Made by a program: the position numbers and the translations under genes. This document shows, piece by piece, positions 1 through 6,426 of a DNA stretch of 6,624 nt. The DNA comes from Candidatus Kapaibacterium sp. (lineage in GTDB: Bacteria > Bacteroidota > Ignavibacteria > Kapaibacteriales > UBA2268), in assembly GCA_030835065.1 (NCBI GenBank), contig JAUQWR010000149.1, positions 1 to 6,624 of the forward strand, given 5' to 3'. How positions within the stretch are numbered: the first letter of the stretch is position 1; each line of letters begins with the position of its first letter. Under the pieces are notes generated by a model. That model saw only the letters and a list, made by a program, of their open reading frames with translations, searched no databases and had not been told where the DNA came from.

Positions 1-51
1 AAAAACTGCCAAGATGACTATAATGAATACGTCTCTAAGGATTTGTTTCAT
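1..51 (-). CDS. N-terminal fragment of a membrane-anchored or exported protein (partial)
   Basis: Seventeen codons are visible before the window edge, reading MKQILRDVFIIVILAVF. A short start with Lys and Arg is followed by an unbroken hydrophobic run from about residue 8, as expected of a signal peptide or an N-terminal membrane anchor. The start codon lies 3 bases after the stop of the upstream J-domain gene. A good Shine-Dalgarno sequence (AGAGGT, 61-66 on this strand) sits 9 bases before it inside the last codons of that gene, so the start is well supported. The gene is the distal visible member of the minus-strand operon with the J-domain and LOG-family genes. Its family cannot be recognised from so few residues and I assign no function. 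Confidence 0.6.
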   Translation of the reverse strand, partial: MKQILRDVFIIVILAVF

Positions 52-54
52 AGC

Positions 55-471
55 TTATAAACCTCTTTCCTTCTTTAATAATTCATAAGCTTGATTGAGT
101 TCCTGAGTTTTTACTTTTGCAAGTTCTTGAAATTCTGGAGCCAAAGAACTTACTTTATCAGGATGATACTGTTTAATTTGGGTTTTATAAGCAGATTTGA
201 TTTCATCATTAGAGGCAGAACGAGAAATGCCCAATAATTCGAAGGCTTTGCTTAGATCCAAATTTGATTTATTATTTTGAGAATTATAATTTGAATTTGC
301 TTTAGAATAATTGTTAGAATTATTCCCCGCATCAGATTTCTTATTATTTAAATCATCAATAATTCTCTTAAGTTCATCATCTTGGTTTTCGACTAGATGA
401 GTGTAACTTGGAGAATTGTCATTCAATTGACTTTTTAACATTCTCGAAATTCTATTAAACAGCTGCCCCAT
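55..471 (-). CDS. Small J-domain (DnaJ-like) co-chaperone
   Basis: The protein is 138 residues long with a C-terminal J-domain at about residues 72-136. The J-domain begins with the helix I pattern AFELLGIS, followed by the basic helix II, the HPD tripeptide at 103-105 that stimulates Hsp70 (DnaK) ATPase, and helices III-IV ending AYELLKKERGL. The long helix III with a FQELA segment resembles the DjlA-type J-domain. There is no Gly/Phe region, zinc finger or substrate-binding domain as in DnaJ, so this is a class III (type C) J-protein. Residues 1-45 look amphipathic and charged (LFNRISRMLKSQLND, later DDELKRIIDDLNN) and recall the start of PspA/Vipp1 proteins. Residues about 46-70 form an Asn/Ser-rich low-complexity linker. 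The start overlaps the end of the LOG-family gene by 17 bases, implying translational coupling. The ribosome site is weak, and Met11 (ATG at 439-441) is an alternative start that would remove the overlap. The client is unknown. Confidence 0.88.
   Translation of the reverse strand: MGQLFNRISRMLKSQLNDNSPSYTHLVENQDDELKRIIDDLNNKKSDAGNNSNNYSKANSNYNSQNNKSNLDLSKAFELLGISRSASNDEIKSAYKTQIKQYHPDKVSSLAPEFQELAKVKTQELNQAYELLKKERGL
61..66 (-). promoter_or_regulatory. Ribosome-binding site of the partial membrane protein gene
   Basis: AGAGGT (AAAGAGGT if extended to position 68) lies 9 bases upstream of the ATG at 49-51, within the terminal Arg-Gly codons of the J-domain gene. It is the main reason to believe that a separate gene starts here. 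Confidence 0.6.
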
Positions 472-1003
472 TGCCCATCAGAGTTAATTCATTAATAATA
501 TGATTAATTGCGTCTTTTTCGTCATCGACATGAAAAACATATTGAGTATGATCTTGAACAGTTTCGGAATAGAAGCTCATTGTCTGTATAACTTCATTCC
601 ATTGATCACCAACACAAACCAAAGGTTTGTTTCCCAACAAATTTCTTTCTTTTAGAGCCCAAACGGTAGAAAGCTCGAGCAGTGTACCGGTGCCGCCACC
701 CAAAACAATAAAAGCATCAGCCATATTGACCAATTCAGCCAATCTCTCAAGATAAGTATCTTTGATAATATGTTCCGAAATAAAATCATTAGGTTTTTTG
801 TTAGGGTAAACAGAAGTTGTAATGGCTATTCTTCTAACTTTGTCTTTAGCACCCTTACAAACAGCTTCCATAACACCTTTGTAGCCGCCTGTAGCAATAT
901 CAAAACCTGCTTCGGCAAGCAGAGAGCCGATTTTTTCTGCTGATTCGTATTCTAAAGAATCAGGTAAGCATTTACCACTTCCAAAAACTGTTACGATTGG
1001 CAT
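455..1003 (-). CDS. LOG-family (SLOG/TIGR00725-like Rossmann fold) protein
   Basis: From the chosen start the protein has 182 residues. It shows the SLOG-superfamily Rossmann fold: an opening strand MPIVTVFGSG, a glycine-rich segment ATGGYKGVMEAVCKGA (37-52), Arg87 in the helix before ADAFIVLGGGTGTLLE (95-110), and Glu110. This matches the LOG layout (Arg, then PGGxGTxxE), in which those residues act in nucleoside 5'-monophosphate phosphoribohydrolase chemistry (cytokinin activation in LOG proteins; often annotated lysine decarboxylase). Here the proline of PGG is Leu and the first motif is GGYKGVMEA rather than GGGxxGLMG. It therefore belongs to a sister branch and true LOG activity is unproven. 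I prefer the ATG at 1001-1003 because AGGTG sits 4 bases before it and the fold begins there. An in-frame ATG at 1025-1027 would add 8 residues. The gene lies upstream of, and overlaps, the J-domain gene. Confidence 0.82.
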   Translation of the reverse strand: MPIVTVFGSGKCLPDSLEYESAEKIGSLLAEAGFDIATGGYKGVMEAVCKGAKDKVRRIAITTSVYPNKKPNDFISEHIIKDTYLERLAELVNMADAFIVLGGGTGTLLELSTVWALKERNLLGNKPLVCVGDQWNEVIQTMSFYSETVQDHTQYVFHVDDEKDAINHIINELTLMGNGAAV

Positions 1004-1007
1004 AGTA

Positions 1008-1012
1008 CACCT
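1008..1012 (-). promoter_or_regulatory. Ribosome-binding site fixing the LOG-family gene start
   Basis: AGGTG is 4 bases upstream of the ATG at 1001-1003. The same motif and spacing precede the dehydrogenase gene on the right. It favours this internal ATG over the one at 1025-1027. Confidence 0.65.
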
Positions 1013-1079
1013 ATTAATGATTAACATCCTAGAATTAGACGTAAAATCTGCTTTGATGTTGCTTAATGTTTAAAACTTT

Positions 1080-2243
1080 TTAAGAATTAATAATTATTTT
1101 TTCGAGCTGTTTGTTGTACTTGTCCCACACAAAATTTGATTTGACAAATTCAAATGCATTCTCTGCCATCTCATATCTGAATTTATCGTTGAGCAACAAA
1201 GTTTTAACATGATGAATATAATCTTCGGGTTTATCACCAATTAGTAGATGCACTTTATCTTCAGCTTTTATACCTTTATTGCATAGAGCCGATGTGATAA
1301 CTGGAATTTTCATAGCCATAGCTTCTAAAAGCTTGTTTTGGAGACCAGTACCAATTTGCAAAGGAGCCAAAAATACTTTTGCTCTTGAATAATAAGGAAC
1401 TACTTCATCTACAGTTCCAGTTACAATTATATTTTCATTAGCTAAAGCTCTTACTTTTTCGGGAGGATTTGTACCAACAATATAACATTTGACATTTTTA
1501 AATTCTTTAGCAATCTCGGGCATAATATTATTTGCAATGTAGAGGGCACAATTAACATTTACTTCATAGTCCATAGAACCAACATAAAGCAAATCTATAT
1601 CTTTATGAGATTCTCTTGGATAAAATATCTCTGTATCAATCCCATTGCCAATTATATGCATATTTTCTTTAGCATATTCACCGAAAAGCTCCAAATCATA
1701 ATCACTGATAATTACCTTATTTGTAAATGTTTCAAAGGTTTTTTTCTCATATCTAAGTAAACGCTTATATTCAACATTATAAACTAGTCTTTTAATTAGA
1801 TTGGATGCTCCTGCTCTTCTCAAATAACTATAAGACATTGTATCCTGATAATCGATTGTATTTGGAATATTTAAATTGATAGCATATTCTGCAGTTCTCA
1901 CCATATGACAAATTATATGATCTGGAACATTTTGACCGACATATTCCACAAAATGATTATAAAAAGATTTATTGAAAAAATAACCTACCTGCAAAGGCAA
2001 GCCTTTCAAAAATCCAAATAAAGTATTTATTAAAATATTGATTGTATTCATTTTATAAATATGAATATATTTGCAATATTTCTTCATTTCATCAATAAGT
2101 TTTTGATCTATATCAAGTTTAGTAAAAACAAACAAATGTATATCATGATTTTTTGATAAATGTTTAATTTGATTAAAAACTCTTATTTTATCGCCTCTAT
2201 CCAAAGGGAAAGGAAATCGGTCTGTCAAATAAAAAATCCGCAT
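1080..2243 (-). CDS. GT4-type glycosyltransferase, PEP-CTERM/EpsH1-associated sugar transferase-like
   Basis: The protein has 387 residues from MRIFYLTDRFPFP and is a cytoplasmic two-Rossmann-domain (GT-B) enzyme expected to transfer a sugar from a nucleotide-sugar donor. The N-terminal acceptor domain carries a RGDKIR motif (16-21) followed by a helix and strand, the typical opening of the TIGR03087-like sugar transferases. A charged linker RLLRYEKKTFETF (161-173) leads to the C-terminal donor domain, with IIGNGIDTEIFYP (197-209), LLYVGSMDY (218-226) and GTGLQNKLLEAMAMKIPVI (298-316). In the last motif the second Glu of the GT4 EX7E pair is kept (Glu307) and the first position is Gly, which I recall as normal in this branch (GxQNKxLEAMAM). 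The pathway is probably surface polysaccharide or exopolysaccharide synthesis, but no exosortase or polymer gene is visible. The start is the ATG at 2241-2243; an upstream in-frame TTG at 2253-2255 is less likely. The 5' half is markedly AT-rich. Confidence 0.85.
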   Translation of the reverse strand: MRIFYLTDRFPFPLDRGDKIRVFNQIKHLSKNHDIHLFVFTKLDIDQKLIDEMKKYCKYIHIYKMNTINILINTLFGFLKGLPLQVGYFFNKSFYNHFVEYVGQNVPDHIICHMVRTAEYAINLNIPNTIDYQDTMSYSYLRRAGASNLIKRLVYNVEYKRLLRYEKKTFETFTNKVIISDYDLELFGEYAKENMHIIGNGIDTEIFYPRESHKDIDLLYVGSMDYEVNVNCALYIANNIMPEIAKEFKNVKCYIVGTNPPEKVRALANENIIVTGTVDEVVPYYSRAKVFLAPLQIGTGLQNKLLEAMAMKIPVITSALCNKGIKAEDKVHLLIGDKPEDYIHHVKTLLLNDKFRYEMAENAFEFVKSNFVWDKYNKQLEKIIINS

Positions 2244-2373
2244 ACAATCATCCAATAATCATACATCATTATAAATAAAACCAAAAATCATACTACAATA
2301 TTAAGGAATTTGAAAGCTAATAGCAAATAATAACAAAAATTTATGTAATTTTGTATTTTGTATCTGCTAAAAA
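2244..2373. promoter_or_regulatory. Divergent intergenic region between the glycosyltransferase gene and typA
   Basis: This is a very AT-rich 130-base gap between two genes that point away from each other, so it must hold promoters for both directions. The typA side has a good -7-like box (listed separately). On the glycosyltransferase side I see only an imperfect match (GATTTTTG on the minus strand, one mismatch to TAnnTTTG) and no clear ribosome-binding site. I see no riboswitch or terminator. Confidence 0.6.
2346..2353 (+). promoter_or_regulatory. Candidate typA promoter -7 element (TAnnTTTG)
   Basis: TAATTTTG matches the Bacteroidota-type -7 consensus TAnnTTTG exactly and lies 20 bases before the typA ATG, which would give a short leader. 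No TTG/TTTG element is found at the usual distance upstream; the nearest TTTG, at 2309-2312, is too far. The match in AT-rich DNA could be chance. Confidence 0.4.
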
Positions 2374-4203
2374 ATGAGAAATATGAGAAAAGATAACATT
2401 AGAAATATCGCAATCATCGCGCACGTCGATCATGGAAAAACCACATTAGTTGACGGATTATTAAGACAAAGCGGACTCTATCGCGACAATCAAACTGTCG
2501 AAGAAAGAGTAATGGACTCCATGGATTTGGAGCGCGAACGCGGCATTACAATCATGGCAAAAAATACAGCCATTTGGTATAATGGCGTAAAAATAAATAT
2601 TGTCGATACTCCGGGTCACGCAGACTTTGGTGGAGAAGTCGAAAGAAGCTTAAATCTTGTGGATGGTGCTATTTTGCTTGTCGATGCGAGTGAAGGTCCT
2701 TTGCCTCAGACTCGGTTCGTGGTCAAAAAAGCTTTAGCCAAAAAACTTCCTATCATTCTGGTTATTAATAAAATTGATCGTTCTGATTCAAGAATTGATG
2801 AAGTTATTAGCGAAGTTTACGATTTATTTATCGACTTAGACGCTAATGATGAGCAAATTGAATTTAAAATTCTTTATACCAATGCCAAAGAAGGTATTGC
2901 TCACTTAGAATTGAATGATGGATCGCAAGACTTAAGACCTTTATTCGAAACTATTTTGAATGAAATACCAGGACCCGCTGTTAGCGACGAAGAAGTTCCT
3001 CAATTTTTAATCACCAATCTCGATTATGATTCTTATGTTGGTCAAATTGCAATTGGTCGATTAGAAAATGGTATTCTCGAAATGAATAAAAATTATACTT
3101 TATGTACTGAAACCGGAAATATACCAAATGTAAAATTTTCGGCTTTGTATTCATTCGAAGGATTAAAGAAAAAGCAAGTTGAAAAAGTATTTTCCGGAGA
3201 TATTATAGCTATTGCCGGAGTAGATAACGTCAAAATTGGCGATACAATTTCTTCTTTAGAAGATCCAAAACCATTGCCAAGAATCACAATTGATGCTCCA
3301 ACAGTATCTATGATATTTTATATTAACAATAGCCCATTTGCTGGTACTGAAGGTAAGTTTTTGACTACCAGACATATCAAAGCTCGCCTGGAAAAAGAAA
3401 CTCTAAGAAATGTATCTTTGCAAGTTGTTCCTCAAGAAGATAGAGCAGATGCTTTTGAAGTAAGAGGTAGAGGCGAACTTCAGATGGCAATTTTGATTGA
3501 AACTATGCGTCGAGAAGGATATGAGTTTATGGTTTCCAAACCTCATGTAATCCTTAAAGAAATAGATGGCAAAACACATGAACCAGTAGAACGAGTATTA
3601 ATTGATGTGCCTGATAATTTTGTTGGTGTAGTTACCGAAAAATTATCTTCACGCAAAGGTATTATGACTAATATGATGAATACCGGCAGCGGAAGAGTTA
3701 CACTCGAATTTAGAATTCCATCTCGTGGATTAATTGGTTTTCGTAGTCAGTTTTTGACTGATACAAAAGGCACAGGCATCATGAATACAATTTTTGATGG
3801 ATATGACGAATGGTTTGGCAATATTCCTCAAAGAAATACTGGTGCTTTGGTTGCTGATCGCCCTGGAAAATCCACTACCTATGCCAGCTTTGCAATGGAA
3901 GATCGTGGAGATTTGTTTATTGAAGTTGGTACTAAAGTCTATTGCGGTATGATTGTAGGCGAAAGAAATAAGCAAGGCGACTTAAATGTGAATATTACTA
4001 AAGAAAAGAAATTGACTAATATGCGTGCTTCAAGTGCTGATGCAACTATCACTTTGCGCCCGCCTCGCATTCTTTCTTTAGATCAAGCTATTGAATTTAT
4101 TGATGAAGATGAAGTGGTCGAATTTACTCCTGAATCTATAAGACTTAGAAAAATGGAACTCGACCCACATAAACGTAAAGCAAAAACAAAAGATGATGAA
4201 TAA
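2374..4203 (+). CDS. typA: Translational GTPase TypA/BipA
   Basis: At 609 residues the protein is close to the usual TypA length (about 607). TypA is an EF-G/LepA relative that binds the 70S ribosome and acts in ribosome assembly and stress or low-temperature adaptation. The GTPase domain shows G1 AHVDHGKTT (16-24), the switch I/G2 segment RERGITI (54-60), G3 [14 protein letters not shown] (78-91), and G4 NKID (132-135). G5 is TNAKEG (169-174) rather than the usual SA-containing motif. Domain II follows at about 207-300, then an EF-G domain III-like segment ending in [19 protein letters not shown] (364-382), a domain V-like segment with [17 protein letters not shown] (448-464), and the TypA-specific C-terminal domain with [16 protein letters not shown] (550-565). 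ATG 2374 is taken as the start; Met4 is possible, and no strong ribosome site is seen. hisS follows after 14 bases. Confidence 0.98.
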   Translation: MRNMRKDNIRNIAIIAHVDHGKTTLVDGLLRQSGLYRDNQTVEERVMDSMDLERERGITIMAKNTAIWYNGVKINIVDTPGHADFGGEVERSLNLVDGAILLVDASEGPLPQTRFVVKKALAKKLPIILVINKIDRSDSRIDEVISEVYDLFIDLDANDEQIEFKILYTNAKEGIAHLELNDGSQDLRPLFETILNEIPGPAVSDEEVPQFLITNLDYDSYVGQIAIGRLENGILEMNKNYTLCTETGNIPNVKFSALYSFEGLKKKQVEKVFSGDIIAIAGVDNVKIGDTISSLEDPKPLPRITIDAPTVSMIFYINNSPFAGTEGKFLTTRHIKARLEKETLRNVSLQVVPQEDRADAFEVRGRGELQMAILIETMRREGYEFMVSKPHVILKEIDGKTHEPVERVLIDVPDNFVGVVTEKLSSRKGIMTNMMNTGSGRVTLEFRIPSRGLIGFRSQFLTDTKGTGIMNTIFDGYDEWFGNIPQRNTGALVADRPGKSTTYASFAMEDRGDLFIEVGTKVYCGMIVGERNKQGDLNVNITKEKKLTNMRASSADATITLRPPRILSLDQAIEFIDEDEVVEFTPESIRLRKMELDPHKRKAKTKDDE

Positions 4204-4208
4204 TTGTT

Positions 4209-4213
4209 GAGGT
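4209..4213 (+). promoter_or_regulatory. Ribosome-binding site of hisS
   Basis: GAGGT lies 4 bases before the hisS ATG in the short typA-hisS gap, supporting that start and independent translation initiation within a shared transcript. Confidence 0.65.
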
Positions 4214-4217
4214 CAAT

Positions 4218-5471
4218 ATGATACAAGCTGTTAGAGGTACTAAAGACATTCTTCCTGATACAATTGATACTTGGTATTTTTTGGAAGAAACTGCAAGAAT
4301 TATTTCTGAATTATATGGCTATAGAGAGCTTCGTACTCCTAGCTTCGAAAAAACTGAAGTCTTTTCTAGAGGAGTCGGCGAAGGTACTGATATCGTAAAT
4401 AAAGAAATGTACACTTTTTTGGATAAAGGTGGAGAGTCTATTACTTTAAGACCTGAAATGACTGCTTCATTAGTGAGAGCGGTGATTCAGAGTGGTACTT
4501 ATCAGCAAAATTCGGTTTCTAAATATTGGTATTTTGCTCCTTTCTATAGATACGAACGCCCTCAAAAAGGCAGACTTCGCCAGTTCCATCAATTTGGTGC
4601 TGAATGTATTTCTTCGCCCTATCCTGAGAGTGATGTCGAAATTATTCAACTTACTCATTCTTTTATACAGGCTTTAGGTATCGAAGAATATAAGTTAATG
4701 CTCAACTCTTTGGGTAATTCTGCTTCCAGAGATGTTTATCGCAATGCTTTGATTGAATTTTTGAAGGATAATAAAGAAAATTTAACTGAAGATAGCCGAA
4801 ACAGACTAGAAATCAATCCTTTAAGGGTATTAGATTCAAAAGCTGAAAATGATATTGTAATTGTAAAAAATGCTCCAATTATTTTAGACTACCTTGATAA
4901 TGAATCTAAAGATCATTTTGAAAAAGTTAAGTCTCTATTAGATTCATTAGGCATAGGCTACGAAATTACTCCAAAATTAGTAAGAGGCTTGGATTATTAT
5001 TGCCATACAGTATTCGAATTCCAAAGTTCAGCATTAGGTGCTCAAGATTCTTTCGGAGGTGGTGGCAGATATAATACATTATTTAGCCAATTAGGTGGAA
5101 AAGAAACTCCGGCAGTTGGTTTTGCTATGGGAGTTGAAAGGCTTATTCTTATCTTAGAAAGCTTAAACAAACTGCCCAAAACCGAAGCAGAAGCTGACGT
5201 GTTTGTTGTTTCATTAAATTTGGATTTTCAAGCATATGCTGCCAATATTGCTCAAATTTTAAGAGCAAAAGGCTTGAAGACTGCTACAGATTTGCAACGC
5301 AGATCAATGAAAGCCCAAATGAGAGAAGCTAATAAATGCGGAGCAAAATACGCTGTAATTATTGGTGATTCAGAATTTGAAAATAAACAGATTACAATTA
5401 AAAATCTTAGCGAAAGTTCTCAAGAAACTATTGGAATTGAATTAATTCCTGAGTATGATTTTAAATTTTAA
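4218..5471 (+). CDS. hisS: Histidyl-tRNA synthetase
   Basis: This is a class II aminoacyl-tRNA synthetase of 417 residues, the normal bacterial HisRS length, which charges tRNA-His with histidine in the cytoplasm. The N-terminus VRGTKDILP (5-13) is diagnostic. The catalytic core has TLRPEMTA (76-83), motif 2 around RYERPQKGRLRQFHQFGAE (111-129) with its ATP-binding Arg, the histidine-specific loops LVRGLDYYCHTVFEF (254-268) and GGGGRY (280-285), and motif 3 PAVGFAMGVERL (298-309). The C-terminal anticodon-binding domain spans about 326-415, with ADVFVVSL and the later YAVIIGDSE. All key motifs are intact, so this is the functional enzyme and not a HisZ-type paralogue, which lacks the C-terminal domain. 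It lies 14 bases after typA and a strong hairpin terminator follows it. No T-box or other hisS leader is present, consistent with expression from the typA promoter. Confidence 0.98.
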   Translation: MIQAVRGTKDILPDTIDTWYFLEETARIISELYGYRELRTPSFEKTEVFSRGVGEGTDIVNKEMYTFLDKGGESITLRPEMTASLVRAVIQSGTYQQNSVSKYWYFAPFYRYERPQKGRLRQFHQFGAECISSPYPESDVEIIQLTHSFIQALGIEEYKLMLNSLGNSASRDVYRNALIEFLKDNKENLTEDSRNRLEINPLRVLDSKAENDIVIVKNAPIILDYLDNESKDHFEKVKSLLDSLGIGYEITPKLVRGLDYYCHTVFEFQSSALGAQDSFGGGGRYNTLFSQLGGKETPAVGFAMGVERLILILESLNKLPKTEAEADVFVVSLNLDFQAYAANIAQILRAKGLKTATDLQRRSMKAQMREANKCGAKYAVIIGDSEFENKQITIKNLSESSQETIGIELIPEYDFKF

Positions 5472-5493
5472 TCCATTGTAATTATAAAAATAG

Positions 5494-5530
5494 TAAAGGC
5501 TTTGATTGAATAATCGAAGCCTTTATTTTT
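5494..5530. terminator. Rho-independent terminator, probably bidirectional
   Basis: A 14-bp stem (5494-5507 with 5512-5525), complete except for one G-U wobble, closes a GAAT loop and is followed by five T residues (5526-5530). It lies 22 bases after the hisS stop. On the other strand the stem is followed by a T-rich stretch (reverse complement of 5482-5492), and the converging dehydrogenase gene ends at 5560, so the hairpin can serve both transcripts. The G-U pair becomes A-C on the minus strand, so the stem is slightly weaker in that direction. Confidence 0.88.
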
Positions 5531-5559
5531 CAATACACTTACAGCGTTTACTTAATAAA

Positions 5560-6417
5560 CTATTCCATTGGTTTAATAACAGCACAAATATCTTCTCTAC
5601 CCAATCCTTTTTTCTTAGCCTCCCCGAATACTTCTTTTACAATATGAGTAATTGGTATAGTAGTATTCAATTCATAAGCAGTTTTTACGGCTAAGAATAA
5701 ATCTTTATGCATTAGTTCAAGAGGAAATTCTTCTGAAAAATCCTGATCAGAAATTTTCATTGATTTTGATTTTAAAATAGGAGCTGCAATCGGAAGATTG
5801 ACCAAAACATCCATCATTACATTTTTATCGATGCCCATCTTTTCAGCAAAATTTACTGATTCGGCAAAACCAGCCATTGTATGAGCCAACATCATATTAA
5901 CTGATAATTTCATTGATGCCCCCATACCTGGATTTCCGGCATGAACAATCCTATTGCCCATCATCTCTAAATATGGTCTCAAATGTTCTAGTAATTGAGT
6001 ATCAGAACCCACTAAAAAAGTAAGCAATGCATTCTGAGCAGGAATTAAAGAGCCTGCAACAGGAGTATCTGCATAACGAATACCGAAATTAATAGCTGCT
6101 TTATTCATTTTTTTTGCGAAGGCTACATCAACAGTAGAACAATCAGCCCATATAGAATTTGATTTCATATATTGAACAAAACCATTTTCTCCAAATGCCA
6201 TCTCTTCTACGACCTCTGGAGTAGTTAGCATAGTGAAAACAATATCTTTGTCTTCGACGGCTTTCTGCAATGATTTTTCAGGTTTAGCACCATACTCAGC
6301 CAAATCTAATGCTTTTTCATGATTTCTATTATACACAGTTATATCAGCACCCTTTTTTGCCAAATTGGCTGCCATACGGCTCCCCATAATGCCAAGACCG
6401 ATAAATGCAATCTTCAT
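5560..6417 (-). CDS. NAD(P)-dependent beta-hydroxyacid dehydrogenase, glyoxylate/succinic semialdehyde reductase-like
   Basis: The protein has 285 residues. The Rossmann signature IGLGIMGSRMAANL (6-19) starts it, and YNRNHEK (29-35), with Arg31 after the second strand, suggests NADPH preference. The substrate loop is DTPVAGS (117-123), the catalytic Lys is Lys170 in GASMKLSVNMM (166-176), and the C-terminal all-helical domain has FPLELMHKDLFLA (231-243). The layout and numbering match plant GLYR1-type reductases as I recall them (Thr95, Lys170, Phe231, Asp239). These enzymes reduce glyoxylate to glycolate and succinic semialdehyde to gamma-hydroxybutyrate, detoxifying reactive aldehydes. Position 121, normally Ser in the VSG segment, is Ala here. 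Members annotated 3-hydroxyisobutyrate dehydrogenase share the fold, so the substrate is not settled. The start has AGGTG 4 bases upstream. The gene follows an outer-membrane protein gene by 7 bases and ends 35 bases from the shared hairpin. Confidence 0.9.
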   Translation of the reverse strand: MKIAFIGLGIMGSRMAANLAKKGADITVYNRNHEKALDLAEYGAKPEKSLQKAVEDKDIVFTMLTTPEVVEEMAFGENGFVQYMKSNSIWADCSTVDVAFAKKMNKAAINFGIRYADTPVAGSLIPAQNALLTFLVGSDTQLLEHLRPYLEMMGNRIVHAGNPGMGASMKLSVNMMLAHTMAGFAESVNFAEKMGIDKNVMMDVLVNLPIAAPILKSKSMKISDQDFSEEFPLELMHKDLFLAVKTAYELNTTIPITHIVKEVFGEAKKKGLGREDICAVIKPME

Positions 6418-6421
6418 AAAA

Positions 6422-6426
6422 CACCT
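6422..6426 (-). promoter_or_regulatory. Ribosome-binding site of the dehydrogenase, overlapping the upstream stop codon
   Basis: AGGTG lies 4 bases before the dehydrogenase ATG (6415-6417). Its first two bases are the AG of the upstream gene's TAG stop (6425-6427), so ribosomes terminating on the barrel gene stop at the initiation site of the next gene. Confidence 0.65.

Noticed and set aside
455..1003. Nucleotide-signalling anti-phage system based on the SLOG protein
   Set aside because: No effector, nuclease, cyclase or toxin domain is visible beside it; the neighbour is an ordinary J-domain protein and the SLOG motifs look enzymatic.
1013..1027. Eight-residue upstream extension of the LOG-family protein
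   Set aside because: The downstream ATG has a well-placed AGGTG and the fold's first strand starts directly there; the extension would include the ribosome site as coding sequence.
1028..1090. Possible terminator between the glycosyltransferase and LOG-family genes (TTAAAA/TTTTAA palindrome)
   Set aside because: The stem is only 6 A-T pairs with a 2-base loop and no U-tract, so it is unlikely to terminate transcription.
2244..2373. Riboswitch, T-box or small RNA in the divergent gap
   Set aside because: The region is short and AT-rich, with no GC-rich stem or T-box-like conserved element, and the predicted typA leader is too short to hold one.
3093..3287. Minus-strand open frame of 64 codons inside typA
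   Set aside because: It lies antisense to a fully conserved typA segment and shows no motif or ribosome site; it is a shadow.
3730..3975. Minus-strand open frame of 81 codons inside typA
   Set aside because: It is antisense to the conserved TypA C-terminal region, with no recognisable domain; a shadow.
4470..4677. Two small open frames on opposite strands inside hisS
   Set aside because: Both overlap the HisRS catalytic core containing motif 2 and have no independent coding signal.
5506..5694. Plus-strand open frame of 62 codons after hisS
   Set aside because: It begins inside the terminator hairpin and runs antisense to the conserved end of the dehydrogenase.
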